From: Candidatus Doudnabacteria bacterium
GTDB taxonomy: Bacteria; Patescibacteriota; Doudnabacteria; UBA920; O2-02-FULL-48-8
DNA: 5,703 nucleotides
Reading direction: 5' to 3'
Assembly: GCA_016207695.1 (NCBI GenBank)
Contig: JACQPC010000078.1
Coordinates: forward strand, 1-5,703
This document shows, in pieces, positions 1 through 5,703 of the stretch (the first letter of the stretch is position 1; each line of letters starts with the position of its first letter). Under the pieces are notes generated by a model that was given only the letters and a program-made list of their open reading frames with translations, was not told where the DNA came from and searched no databases. The translations under genes and the position numbers were made by a program.

Positions 1-372
1 AGCATCAGCTTCTGGGTTGGCCGCAAGTGGGGGCATAAGCTTCTGCATAAGTTTATTTCTTCCAAGCATGTCCGTCAATTTCATGCTTTTACCGAAAAAC
101 ACGGCACAGCCGCAATTTTTTTCCTCAAATTGAACCCAGTGACTTCTTTTGATATCTGGAATTACTTAGCCGGGGCTGGCAGTATTAGTTTTTGGAAGTT
201 TTCCATTGCCAATCTTTTAGGGATTTTTCCTCTGGTGGTCGCTTCAGCTTTTTTTGGCGAGGAAAGCTTTAAACTGGCTCCTCCTATAATCGGCATTTTG
301 TTTTTAGCAACACTTTTGTATATCATCTGGCTGGTCATTAGGATTCCTGCTAAAAACTCTCCGGATGAGTGA
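1..372 (+). CDS. VTT/TVP38-TMEM64 family membrane protein, C-terminal part (5' truncated by window)
   Basis: The frame is open from base 1 to a TGA at 370-372, giving 123 residues with no start in view. The TTG at 130 is only an internal codon, because homology-like sequence continues upstream of it. Seen in the fragment: a GRKWG segment (7-11), then FLKLNPVTSFDIWNYLAGAG (41-60). This matches the VTT (SNARE-associated) pattern of a P-x(3)-FD-x-x-NY-x-AG block followed by a hydrophobic helix with G-x-x-P (about 66-86). A last membrane helix lies at about 93-113, before a short polar tail ending NSPDE. Family members are polytopic inner-membrane proteins related to DedA; for some, lipid scrambling or transport has been proposed, but the substrate here is unknown. 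No terminator is visible after the gene. Family assignment is fairly secure; function is not. Confidence 0.8.
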   Translation, partial: SISFWVGRKWGHKLLHKFISSKHVRQFHAFTEKHGTAAIFFLKLNPVTSFDIWNYLAGAGSISFWKFSIANLLGIFPLVVASAFFGEESFKLAPPIIGILFLATLLYIIWLVIRIPAKNSPDE

Positions 373-396
373 TTGCTTTTCTTGAAAAATAGACTG

Positions 397-405
397 TGGT
401 AGAAT
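397..405 (+). promoter_or_regulatory. Extended -10 promoter for the glyS leader
   Basis: TGG-TAGAAT has the TGn extension directly before a near-consensus -10 hexamer (TAGAAT at 400-405). No good -35 sits at 16-18 nt: TTGAAA at 382-387 is only 12 nt away. An extended -10 promoter can work without one. The same TGTGnTAnAAT layout recurs upstream of metG. The predicted transcript start is near 412, a few bases before a potential RNA fold. A second candidate -10, GATAAT at 409-414, overlaps the presumed start and cannot be excluded. Confidence 0.5.
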
Positions 406-417
406 GTGGATAATTAG

Positions 418-464
418 AAGCAGCGCAGCCAGTATGGCTTTAGGTCATGCATCCAGCGTTGTTT
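418..464 (+). promoter_or_regulatory. Potential three-way-junction RNA in the glyS 5' leader
   Basis: Bases 418-426 (AAGCAGCGC) can pair with 456-464 (GCGTTGTTT) over nine positions, two of them G-U. Immediately inside, AGCCA (427-431) pairs perfectly with TGGCT (435-439) across a GTA loop. A second, weak arm could close between GG 443-444 and CC 453-454. The fold would sit at the very 5' end of the transcript and end just before the SD at 465-470. The T-box signature AGGGTGGNACCGCG is absent. It may be a regulatory fold, a 5' stability element or chance; pairing was worked out by eye. Confidence 0.35.
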
Positions 465-470
465 AAGGAG
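465..470 (+). promoter_or_regulatory. Strong Shine-Dalgarno for the glyS leader ORF
   Basis: AAGGAG lies 6 nt before the ATG at 477, an ideal spacing. It is the only strong SD in the glyS leader. The annotated glyS ATG at 589 has none, so ribosomes should load at the small ORF first. Confidence 0.7.
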
Positions 471-476
471 TCTATT

Positions 477-584
477 ATGAAAGCAAAAATTGACCTCATG
501 GAGAAAGTTGTAAACCCCGCACCAGAACGCTTCGCGTTCGGTACGGGGCAGGTCTCGCCAAAAAAGGCGTGTTTTTTATTTTAA
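477..584 (+). CDS. 35-aa leader ORF mimicking the GlyRS N-terminus (or remnant of a duplicated glyS 5' end)
   Basis: This small ORF begins with ATG behind a good AAGGAG and ends at TAA 582-584, only 4 nt before the glyS ATG, in a different frame from glyS. Its first 13 codons read MKAKIDLMEKVVN, against MGQKIDLMEKVVN for the glyS product. From codon 4 to 13 the ten amino acids are identical, yet 5 of 30 bases differ and all five differences are synonymous. After Asn13 the similarity stops abruptly and the reading enters a hairpin-forming stretch (PAPERFAFGTG), then a tail ending KKACFLF. It could be a translated leader coupling ribosomes to glyS by reinitiation, or the remnant of an older or foreign glyS start cut by an insertion. 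Translation is plausible from the SD; a function for the peptide is unproven. Confidence 0.5.
   Translation: MKAKIDLMEKVVNPAPERFAFGTGQVSPKKACFLF
486..515 (+). repeat. Direct repeat copy 1: diverged duplicate of glyS codons 4-13
   Basis: These thirty bases encode KIDLMEKVVN and match 598-627, inside glyS, at 25 of 30 positions. Every mismatch falls at a synonymous site (Ile, Leu, Val and Asn codons). The match ends exactly where the hairpin element begins. Confidence 0.8.
515..548 (+). repeat. Imperfect palindrome / large hairpin within the leader ORF
   Basis: The stem is CCCCG (515-519) with CGGGG (544-548), a C-A mismatch, ACC (521-523) with GGT (540-542), one bulged A (524), then GAACGC (525-530) with GCGTTC (534-539) around a TTC loop. 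That makes 14 base pairs, 11 of them G-C. It begins at the exact point where the glyS-like coding similarity ends. That position suggests an inserted palindromic unit of the REP/RPE kind. It could equally act as a translation or transcription pause element. Whether it recurs elsewhere in the genome cannot be seen here. Confidence 0.6.
556..582 (+). terminator. Terminator-like hairpin before glyS (possible attenuator)
   Basis: CGCC (556-559) pairs with GGCG (566-569) around a loop of six A residues, followed by a T-rich run from 570 to 582. This is the shape of an intrinsic terminator, but the stem is only 4 bp, so it may be weak. It lies inside the leader ORF and 19 nt before the glyS ATG, so any termination here would attenuate the whole downstream unit. 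A ribosome translating the leader ORF would cover it. Confidence 0.4.
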
Positions 585-588
585 CTTT

Positions 589-1932
589 ATGGGACAGAAA
601 ATAGACTTAATGGAGAAAGTAGTAAATCTTTGTAAGCGGCGTGGTTTTATATTTCCCGGGTCCGAAATCTACGGGGGACTTGCCAATTCTTACGACTATG
701 GTCATCTTGGCAATGAACTGTTTAACAACATTGCCTCGCTGTGGTGGAAAAAGTTTGTGCAAGAACGGGAAGATATGGTCGGGATCAGAGGGCCGATTAT
801 TATGAACCCAAAAGTCTGGGAGGCGTCAGGACACATATCTAACTTTACCGATCCCCTTGTTGAATGCAAAATTTGCCATGAACGACTCCGAGCGGATAAG
901 CCGGAAGAAATGGAGGCCCATGCCAAGGAAGCCCACAAAGGTAAGACCGAGTGGACCGAAGCCAAGGCTTTTAATTTATTGTTCAAAACTTTTATCGGCG
1001 CTACGGAAGAAGACGAAAAGGCCGTGGCTTATCTTCGCGGCGAGCTGGCCCAGACTATGTTTACTGATTTTAAACAAATACTCGAAACATCACGCAAGAA
1101 GCTGCCGTTTGGCGTGGCCCAGATCGGCAAAGCGTTCCGCAATGAAATCACTACTGGCAATTTTATTTTCCGCACTAAGGAGTTCACCATTGCCGAGTTG
1201 GAATATTTTGTGAAGCCTGGGACGGAGGATAAGCATTTCAAAGAGTGGGCGGATTTTATGGAAAAAGTCTTGGTTGAAGACTTCAAGCTTAAAAAAATCA
1301 AGCGATATGTCCATCCCAAAGACAGCCTCGCGCATTATTCCAAGGGCACGGTGGATTTTCATTACGAATTTCCTTGGGGATGGGATGAAGTGTTTGGGCT
1401 TTCTTCCCGCACGGATTTTGATCTGAAAAACCACGAACAGCTTTCGGGCAAAAATATTAGATATAAGGATCCCGAAACCGGAGAGGAGCTCCTGCCTTAT
1501 GTGGTCGAGCCAACCGGAGGCCTAGACCGGTTGATGCTGGCAGTGCTGCTTAATTCTTACGAAGAGATCAAGGGCGGGCGCACTACGACAACCGAAGCTG
1601 TGAAAGAAGAAGAAATTATTCTGCGCTTGCCAAAGGCATTGGCGCCTATAAAAATTGCGGTCTTGCCGCTATCTCGTAAAGACGAATTGATCAAACCGGC
1701 GTTTGAGATTCTGCACAGCCTGCAAAAGCATTGGATGTGCCAGTTCGACGAAACCGGATCCATCGGCAAAAGATATCGCAGACAGGACGAGATCGGCACG
1801 CCTTATTGCGTGACAATTGACTTTGACTCACTTGAGGATAAAAAAGTGACAGTTCGAGATCGCGATACCATGCAGCAAGACCGAATCGCCATCGACGAGC
1901 TTGTGAATTACTTTAAGGAGAAATTGCCATAA
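589..1932 (+). CDS. glyS: Glycyl-tRNA synthetase (class II, alpha2 type)
   Basis: The 447-aa cytosolic enzyme charges tRNA-Gly with glycine using ATP. Seen: the N-terminal CKRRGFIFPGSEIYGG block (15-30); class II motif 2, FRNEITTGNFIFRTKEF (183-199); SSRTDFDLKNH (272-282); motif 3, PTGGLDRLMLAVL (308-320). The C-terminal anticodon-binding domain runs from about 354 to 447 and includes SIGKRYRRQDEIGTPYC (391-407) and VTVRDRDTMQQ (420-430). The insert at 93-116 has two Cys (93, 96) and two His (111, 116) spaced like a C2H2 zinc finger. Odd points: YGHLG at 37-41 where I expect YGPLG, and TT after FRNEI where TP is usual. The ATG is preceded by U-rich sequence without an SD and follows the leader ORF stop by 4 nt, so translation may be coupled. 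It starts a tight run with the M16 gene, nfo and the AI-2E gene. The symbol glyS is used here for the single-chain alpha2 form, also called glyQS. Confidence 0.95.
   Translation: MGQKIDLMEKVVNLCKRRGFIFPGSEIYGGLANSYDYGHLGNELFNNIASLWWKKFVQEREDMVGIRGPIIMNPKVWEASGHISNFTDPLVECKICHERLRADKPEEMEAHAKEAHKGKTEWTEAKAFNLLFKTFIGATEEDEKAVAYLRGELAQTMFTDFKQILETSRKKLPFGVAQIGKAFRNEITTGNFIFRTKEFTIAELEYFVKPGTEDKHFKEWADFMEKVLVEDFKLKKIKRYVHPKDSLAHYSKGTVDFHYEFPWGWDEVFGLSSRTDFDLKNHEQLSGKNIRYKDPETGEELLPYVVEPTGGLDRLMLAVLLNSYEEIKGGRTTTTEAVKEEEIILRLPKALAPIKIAVLPLSRKDELIKPAFEILHSLQKHWMCQFDETGSIGKRYRRQDEIGTPYCVTIDFDSLEDKKVTVRDRDTMQQDRIAIDELVNYFKEKLP
598..627 (+). repeat. Direct repeat copy 2 within glyS (codons 4-13)
   Basis: Partner of 486-515; it encodes the same ten residues with five synonymous base differences. 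This copy runs on into the full GlyRS sequence. Confidence 0.8.
1915..1920 (+). promoter_or_regulatory. Shine-Dalgarno that sets the M16 peptidase start
   Basis: AAGGAG sits inside the end of glyS. It is 8 nt before the ATA at 1929, 11 nt before the ATA at 1932, and only 2 nt before the ATT at 1923. It is 53 nt from the TTG at 1974. It therefore argues for an unusual start codon at 1929 rather than the conventional TTG. Confidence 0.6.
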
Positions 1933-3203
1933 TACCGCTCTACGCCAAAAAAGTTCTCCGCAATGGGCTGACATTGCTCACGGTTCCGATCCCGACCTCG
2001 TCTTCCATCACGATGTCTTTCTTCATCAAGGTTGGATCCCGTTATGAAGAAGCCAGGCTGTCCGGAGTGTCGCACTTTTTGGAGCATTTGCATTTCAAGG
2101 GCTCAAAAAATTACCCAACGGCCAAAAAATTATCCGAAACGATTGATGCCATTGGCGGTGAGTTTAACGCCAACACGGGCAAGGAGCATACCCAATATTT
2201 TATCCGCGCCGCATATGAGCACCTGCCGCTCGTGTTTGATGTGCTTACTGACATGCTGCAACACCCATTGTTTGATTTGCGCGAGATTGAGCGGGAGAAG
2301 GGCGTAATCATAGAAGAAATCAATATGTATAAAGACAATCCGCAGGTCCATATTGAATCTTTGTTTGAGGAAGGGCTTTGGCCGGATTGCGCGCTGGGCG
2401 CTGACATTGCTGGGAAAGTGGAAACAATCCGAGCCATGAAAAGATCGGACATTCTGGCTTATCGCGAAAAATATTACCAGCCGAGCAACATGATTATTGC
2501 TGTGGCCGGAAATTTTAAACAGGAGCAAGTGGTGAAACTCGCCGAGGATTTCTGGCAAAAATTGCCATTTAAAAAAACCAATGGGCCAAAGGCCGTGATT
2601 GAACCCAAAAAAGGGTCCAGGTTGAGAATCGAAAACAAGCCCACAGAGCAGGCCCATATGATCGTTGGATTTAAGGCTTATCCGTATCGCCATCGGAATA
2701 ATTATCCTCTGCGCGTTTTGTCTTCCATCTTGGGTGGAGGGATGAGCAGCAGGCTGTTTATTCGGGTGCGCGAGCGCATGGGCCTAGCTTATTATGTAGG
2801 AACTTCTTTTAACAATTATTTAGATGCGGGAAATTTTATAGTCCAAGCCGGGCTTAAGATTTCGTCTGCGGAAAAAGCTTTGGAAGTGATTTTGGAAGAA
2901 CTGCGCAAGGTCAAGGATAACGGTATTACTAATGGGGAGCTTAAAAAATCCAAAGAATATCTGAAAGGAAAGATCGCGCTGGCCTTGGAAGACCCTCAAG
3001 ACAAGCTGGAGTGGTATTTGGGGCAGGAAGCTTTCTTAGCCCGGATCCGCACCATCAAACAGACTTTTGAGGCCATAGACCGGGTGACGTTGGAGCAGGT
3101 AAAAAACGTTGCCCGCGATTTGATCCGCAATGATCGGCTCAATTTGGCTTTGATCGGGCCTTTTCCGGACAGCAAAAAGTTTGAGAAAAGATTAAGGTTA
3201 TGA
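1929..3203 (+). CDS. M16 family zinc metallopeptidase (processing-peptidase-like)
   Basis: The product is about 424 aa if started at ATA 1929. Family members are zinc peptidases of the mitochondrial processing peptidase/PqqL/YmxG type with two homologous halves; the substrate here is unknown. Seen, numbered from 1929: the inverted zinc motif HFLEH (49-53), and the third ligand Glu at about 130 in IIEEINMYKDNP, 77 residues after the second His as in the family. The C-terminal half carries GGGMSSRLFIRVRERMGLAY (269-288). All metal and catalytic residues are present, so it should be active. Start choice: the N-terminal strand LYAKKVLRNGLTLLTVP is standard M16 sequence and lies upstream of the first conventional start (TTG 1974), which would cut it off. 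The frame is open back to 1917 and holds only ATT 1923, ATA 1929 and ATA 1932. ATA 1929 overlaps the glyS TAA and has the best SD spacing. The 3' end overlaps nfo as ATGA. Confidence 0.9.
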   Translation: MIPLYAKKVLRNGLTLLTVPIPTSSSITMSFFIKVGSRYEEARLSGVSHFLEHLHFKGSKNYPTAKKLSETIDAIGGEFNANTGKEHTQYFIRAAYEHLPLVFDVLTDMLQHPLFDLREIEREKGVIIEEINMYKDNPQVHIESLFEEGLWPDCALGADIAGKVETIRAMKRSDILAYREKYYQPSNMIIAVAGNFKQEQVVKLAEDFWQKLPFKKTNGPKAVIEPKKGSRLRIENKPTEQAHMIVGFKAYPYRHRNNYPLRVLSSILGGGMSSRLFIRVRERMGLAYYVGTSFNNYLDAGNFIVQAGLKISSAEKALEVILEELRKVKDNGITNGELKKSKEYLKGKIALALEDPQDKLEWYLGQEAFLARIRTIKQTFEAIDRVTLEQVKNVARDLIRNDRLNLALIGPFPDSKKFEKRLRL

Positions 3204-4045
3204 GGATAGGTTCTCATGTTTCGGTAGCGGGAGGGGTTGCAAATGCTCCGGGCAACGCGGCTAAGGTTGGCTGCGAAGTATTTCAGATTTTTTCCCGCTC
3301 CCCGCATGGCGGACCAGTTAAACCTATAACTCCAGAGGTATCTCTAGAGTTTAGCAAGGAGATGAAAAAGCACAAACTAGACACTTTCTACATTCACGCG
3401 CCGTATTACATCAATCTTTCTTCAGCCAAAAACAATATTTATTACGGGTCAATCTCGGTTTTGCGGCAGGAATTGGAAAGAGGCTCGGCCTTGGGATGCA
3501 AAGCTTTGATGACCCACATCGGCAGTTTCGGGAAGTTAACCGACAAGGAGGGGATCGAAAAGGTTATTGGGGGAATTGTTAAAATTCTGGACGGGTATGG
3601 CGGTGCTACCCAATTTTTGCTTGAGATGTCAGCAGGGGCCGGCAGAATTGTCGGCGATACGTTTGAGGAAATTGCGGCCATAATTTTTGACAAACGGCTT
3701 ATTAAATTGAATATTGGCGTTTGTTTTGACACTTGCCATGCATTCGCATCCGGTTATGATATTTCTTCCCCGGAAGGGGTTGCAAACACCCTTAAGCAAT
3801 TTGATAAAGTTATAGGTTTTGATAAGCTGGTCTTAATGCATATCAATGACAGCAAGGGGGAGCTAGGCAAGCATTTGGACCGGCACGAGCATATTGGCCA
3901 GGGGAAAATCGGGCTTGATGGATTTAAGGCTTTGGCTAAACATAAAGTTATCAGCAAGCTTGACTGGATTCTGGAAACACCTAAAGACAGCCCAACAGAT
4001 GACCCAAGCAACATTGCGGTATTAAAATCAATTCGTTATACTTAA
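3200..4045 (+). CDS. nfo: Endonuclease IV (AP endonuclease, base-excision repair)
   Basis: The 281-aa enzyme cleaves DNA 5' to abasic sites and removes 3' blocking groups in base-excision repair, using a trinuclear zinc centre in a TIM barrel. All nine zinc ligands expected from the E. coli enzyme are in place with a constant small offset: His66 (in HAPYYINLSS), His106, Glu142 (LEMSAGAG), Asp177 and His180 (GVCFDTCHAFASGYD), His214 (HINDSKGE), Asp227 and His229 (DRHEHIGQGKIG), and Glu259 (LETP). The length is normal for the family. The ATG overlaps the M16 stop as ATGA, so translation is probably coupled; AAGG at 3194-3197 sits very close to the start. The stop is TAA, and the AI-2E gene begins 9 nt later in the same frame. 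Confidence 0.97.
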   Translation: MRIGSHVSVAGGVANAPGNAAKVGCEVFQIFSRSPHGGPVKPITPEVSLEFSKEMKKHKLDTFYIHAPYYINLSSAKNNIYYGSISVLRQELERGSALGCKALMTHIGSFGKLTDKEGIEKVIGGIVKILDGYGGATQFLLEMSAGAGRIVGDTFEEIAAIIFDKRLIKLNIGVCFDTCHAFASGYDISSPEGVANTLKQFDKVIGFDKLVLMHINDSKGELGKHLDRHEHIGQGKIGLDGFKALAKHKVISKLDWILETPKDSPTDDPSNIAVLKSIRYT

Positions 4046-4054
4046 ACCGAAGCT

Positions 4055-5077
4055 ATGGAAAAAGAATCGCAGACAATCGAAATTTCAACCCTATCCATAC
4101 TGAAAGTTTTGTTCATCCTGCTTTTAGCCTGGTTTTTGTTTGCCATCCGGGACATCCTTCTTTTGTTCTTAATTTCCATCATCATCGCTTCGGCCATTGA
4201 TCCGCTGGCGGATTTTTTGTATAAACGGCGCGTGCCCAGAGCTTTGTCAGTCCTGTTTGTCTATGTTTTATTTTTTGGAATTCTGGCTTTGGTCGTGGCT
4301 TTGCTGGTGCCGCCGATATCGGCAGAGTTTAAGCAAATCGCTGAAAGCAATTTTTACGAAACCTTTGTTTCCAAAATTGGCATTTACAAAGATACGCTTG
4401 CGAATTCCGAATTCGGGAGCACGATTGTAAATTCCTTGAGGGATTTTGCCAAGAATTTTTCCGGCACTATTTTTCAAACTACACGAGGGGTGTTCAACGG
4501 CGCTGTTTCCGTAATCACCGTGCTGGCTGTCTCATTTTACCTCACGGTTGAGGAAAACGGCATGAAAAATCTAATCAAGCATTTAACCCCCTACAAGCAT
4601 CAGGCCTACGCTGCCAAGCTGATTACCAAAATTCAGAAAAAAATCGGTGCTTGGGTGCTGGGGCAATTTATCTTATCCGTCGTGATTTTCGGCCTGACTT
4701 TCATCGGCTTAACTTTACTTAAGGTCGAATTTGCTTTGGTGCTGGCGCTGATCGCCGGGCTTTTCGAAATTATTCCTTATATCGGGCCGTTTTTGTCTTT
4801 GATTCCAGCCGTGTTTTTTGCCTTTATCCAAAACCCGCCCCTGGCTGTGGCCGTGATTATTTTATATATCATCATTCAGCAGCTGGAAAACCATATCATT
4901 GTGCCGGTGGTCATGAGCAAGAGTGTTGGGCTTAATCCCGTGATTGTGATTTTGGGCATTCTAATCGGCGGAACTTTGGGTGGAATTATTGGAGCAGTCA
5001 TAGCCATCCCGGTGTTGTCCGGGATTTCGGTATTTCTATCCGACATGTTCGGCATGAGCCAGGAGGTTGAAACTTGA
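4055..5077 (+). CDS. AI-2E family (PerM/TqsA-like) transporter
   Basis: The 340-aa inner-membrane protein has the usual length and layout of the family. Hydrophobic segments lie at about 14-30, 33-50, 62-85, 148-164, 203-222, 225-257, 261-277 and 295-325. A soluble region (about 88-145) follows the third. Family signatures seen: GLFEIIPYIGPFLSLIPAVF (235-254), and QQLENHIIVPVVMSKSVGLN (275-294) followed by the glycine-rich GGTLGGIIGAVIAIP. Members have been reported as autoinducer-2 exporters and, in other cases, as sodium/proton antiporters, so the substrate here is open. The start has only a weak purine-rich stretch (CCGAAG) before the ATG, and the 9-nt gap to nfo fits cotranscription. The stop is TGA. 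Confidence 0.92.
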   Translation: MEKESQTIEISTLSILKVLFILLLAWFLFAIRDILLLFLISIIIASAIDPLADFLYKRRVPRALSVLFVYVLFFGILALVVALLVPPISAEFKQIAESNFYETFVSKIGIYKDTLANSEFGSTIVNSLRDFAKNFSGTIFQTTRGVFNGAVSVITVLAVSFYLTVEENGMKNLIKHLTPYKHQAYAAKLITKIQKKIGAWVLGQFILSVVIFGLTFIGLTLLKVEFALVLALIAGLFEIIPYIGPFLSLIPAVFFAFIQNPPLAVAVIILYIIIQQLENHIIVPVVMSKSVGLNPVIVILGILIGGTLGGIIGAVIAIPVLSGISVFLSDMFGMSQEVET

Positions 5078-5090
5078 GCATAAGCGCCAG

Positions 5091-5102
5091 CGAAAAGTTT
5101 CG
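5091..5102 (+). promoter_or_regulatory. Perfect 12-nt dyad upstream of the metG -10
   Basis: CGAAA-AG-TTTCG is a perfect inverted repeat that ends 5 nt before the extended -10 and covers the place of a -35 element. It could be an operator half-site pair, but such short dyads arise by chance. Confidence 0.25.
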
Positions 5103-5107
5103 AATTG

Positions 5108-5116
5108 TGTTATAAT
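5108..5116 (+). promoter_or_regulatory. Extended -10 promoter for metG
   Basis: TGT-TATAAT combines a TGn extension with the consensus -10 at 5111-5116. I see no -35 at the right distance. The expected transcript start is near 5123, giving a leader of about 29 nt to the ATG at 5152. The sequence TGTGTTATAAT parallels TGTGGTAGAAT upstream of glyS. Confidence 0.65.
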
Positions 5117-5121
5117 AATTT

Positions 5122-5143
5122 GGCCGCAAAGGCCTTTTTGTTT
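5122..5143 (+). terminator. Short hairpin with T-tract, possibly the terminator of the glyS-AI-2E unit
   Basis: GGCC (5122-5125) pairs with GGCC (5131-5134) around GCAAA, followed by TTTTTGTTT. The stem is short (4 bp, all G-C) but the U-tract is good. It lies almost exactly at the predicted metG transcript start. It could stop readthrough from the upstream unit while being too close to the start to terminate metG's own transcript, where it would instead form a 5'-end hairpin. The same design (short GC stem, A-rich loop, T-rich run, SD-less ATG) stands before glyS. Confidence 0.45.
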
Positions 5144-5145
5144 AA

Positions 5146-5703
<558 letters not shown>

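Noticed and set aside
130..132. TTG as the start of an 80-aa membrane protein
   Set aside because: The frame is open to base 1, and the upstream residues (GRKWG and a following helix) match the VTT family, so this is an internal Leu codon of a gene cut by the window.
397..588. T-box riboswitch controlling glyS
   Set aside because: The conserved T-box sequence AGGGTGGNACCGCG is absent, and neither hairpin before glyS contains it.
1974..1976. TTG as the start of the M16 peptidase
   Set aside because: It would remove the conserved N-terminal strand with the NGL motif and has no SD near it; the frame and the homology-like sequence continue upstream to 1929.
2130..2693. Minus-strand open frame of 187 codons
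   Set aside because: It lies entirely opposite the well-supported M16 gene and shows no recognisable motif; it is a shadow of the coding strand.

Overview
The window is a densely packed, all-plus-strand bacterial segment of moderate GC. It carries housekeeping genes: the C-terminal end of a VTT/TVP38-type membrane protein, glycyl-tRNA synthetase (alpha2 type), an M16 zinc peptidase, endonuclease IV (Nfo), an AI-2E family permease, and the start of methionyl-tRNA synthetase. Small compact proteins, tight gene overlaps, Shine-Dalgarno (SD)-poor starts behind U-rich leaders, and the mix of families suggest a Candidatus Patescibacteria/CPR (Parcubacteria-like) genome. That assignment is inference from gene style, not proof. 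UGA and UAA both act as stops.

Layout: 1-372 is the 3' end of the VTT gene. 373-588 is an unusually rich leader for glyS. It holds an extended -10 promoter, a potential three-way-junction RNA, a strong SD, and a 35-codon small ORF whose first 13 codons imitate the GlyRS N-terminus. A 14-bp imperfect hairpin and a terminator-like hairpin follow, just before the SD-less glyS ATG. glyS (589-1932), the M16 peptidase (about 1929-3203), nfo (3200-4045) and the AI-2E gene (4055-5077) overlap or lie within 9 nt of each other and look like one transcription unit. 5078-5151 holds a new extended -10 promoter and a short hairpin with a T-tract. metG begins at 5152, and its reading frame is broken by two in-frame UAA codons 36 nt apart, although homology continues in the same frame to the window edge.

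The genes do not form one pathway: translation (glyS, metG), proteolysis, base-excision repair (nfo) and membrane transport. The interest lies in expression and integrity: a duplicated, synonymously diverged glyS 5' end; a similar hairpin plus U-rich, SD-less leader before both synthetase genes; an apparent AUA start codon for the peptidase; and a metG that looks interrupted or miscalled. I see no CRISPR array, tRNA, rRNA, transposase or defence system.
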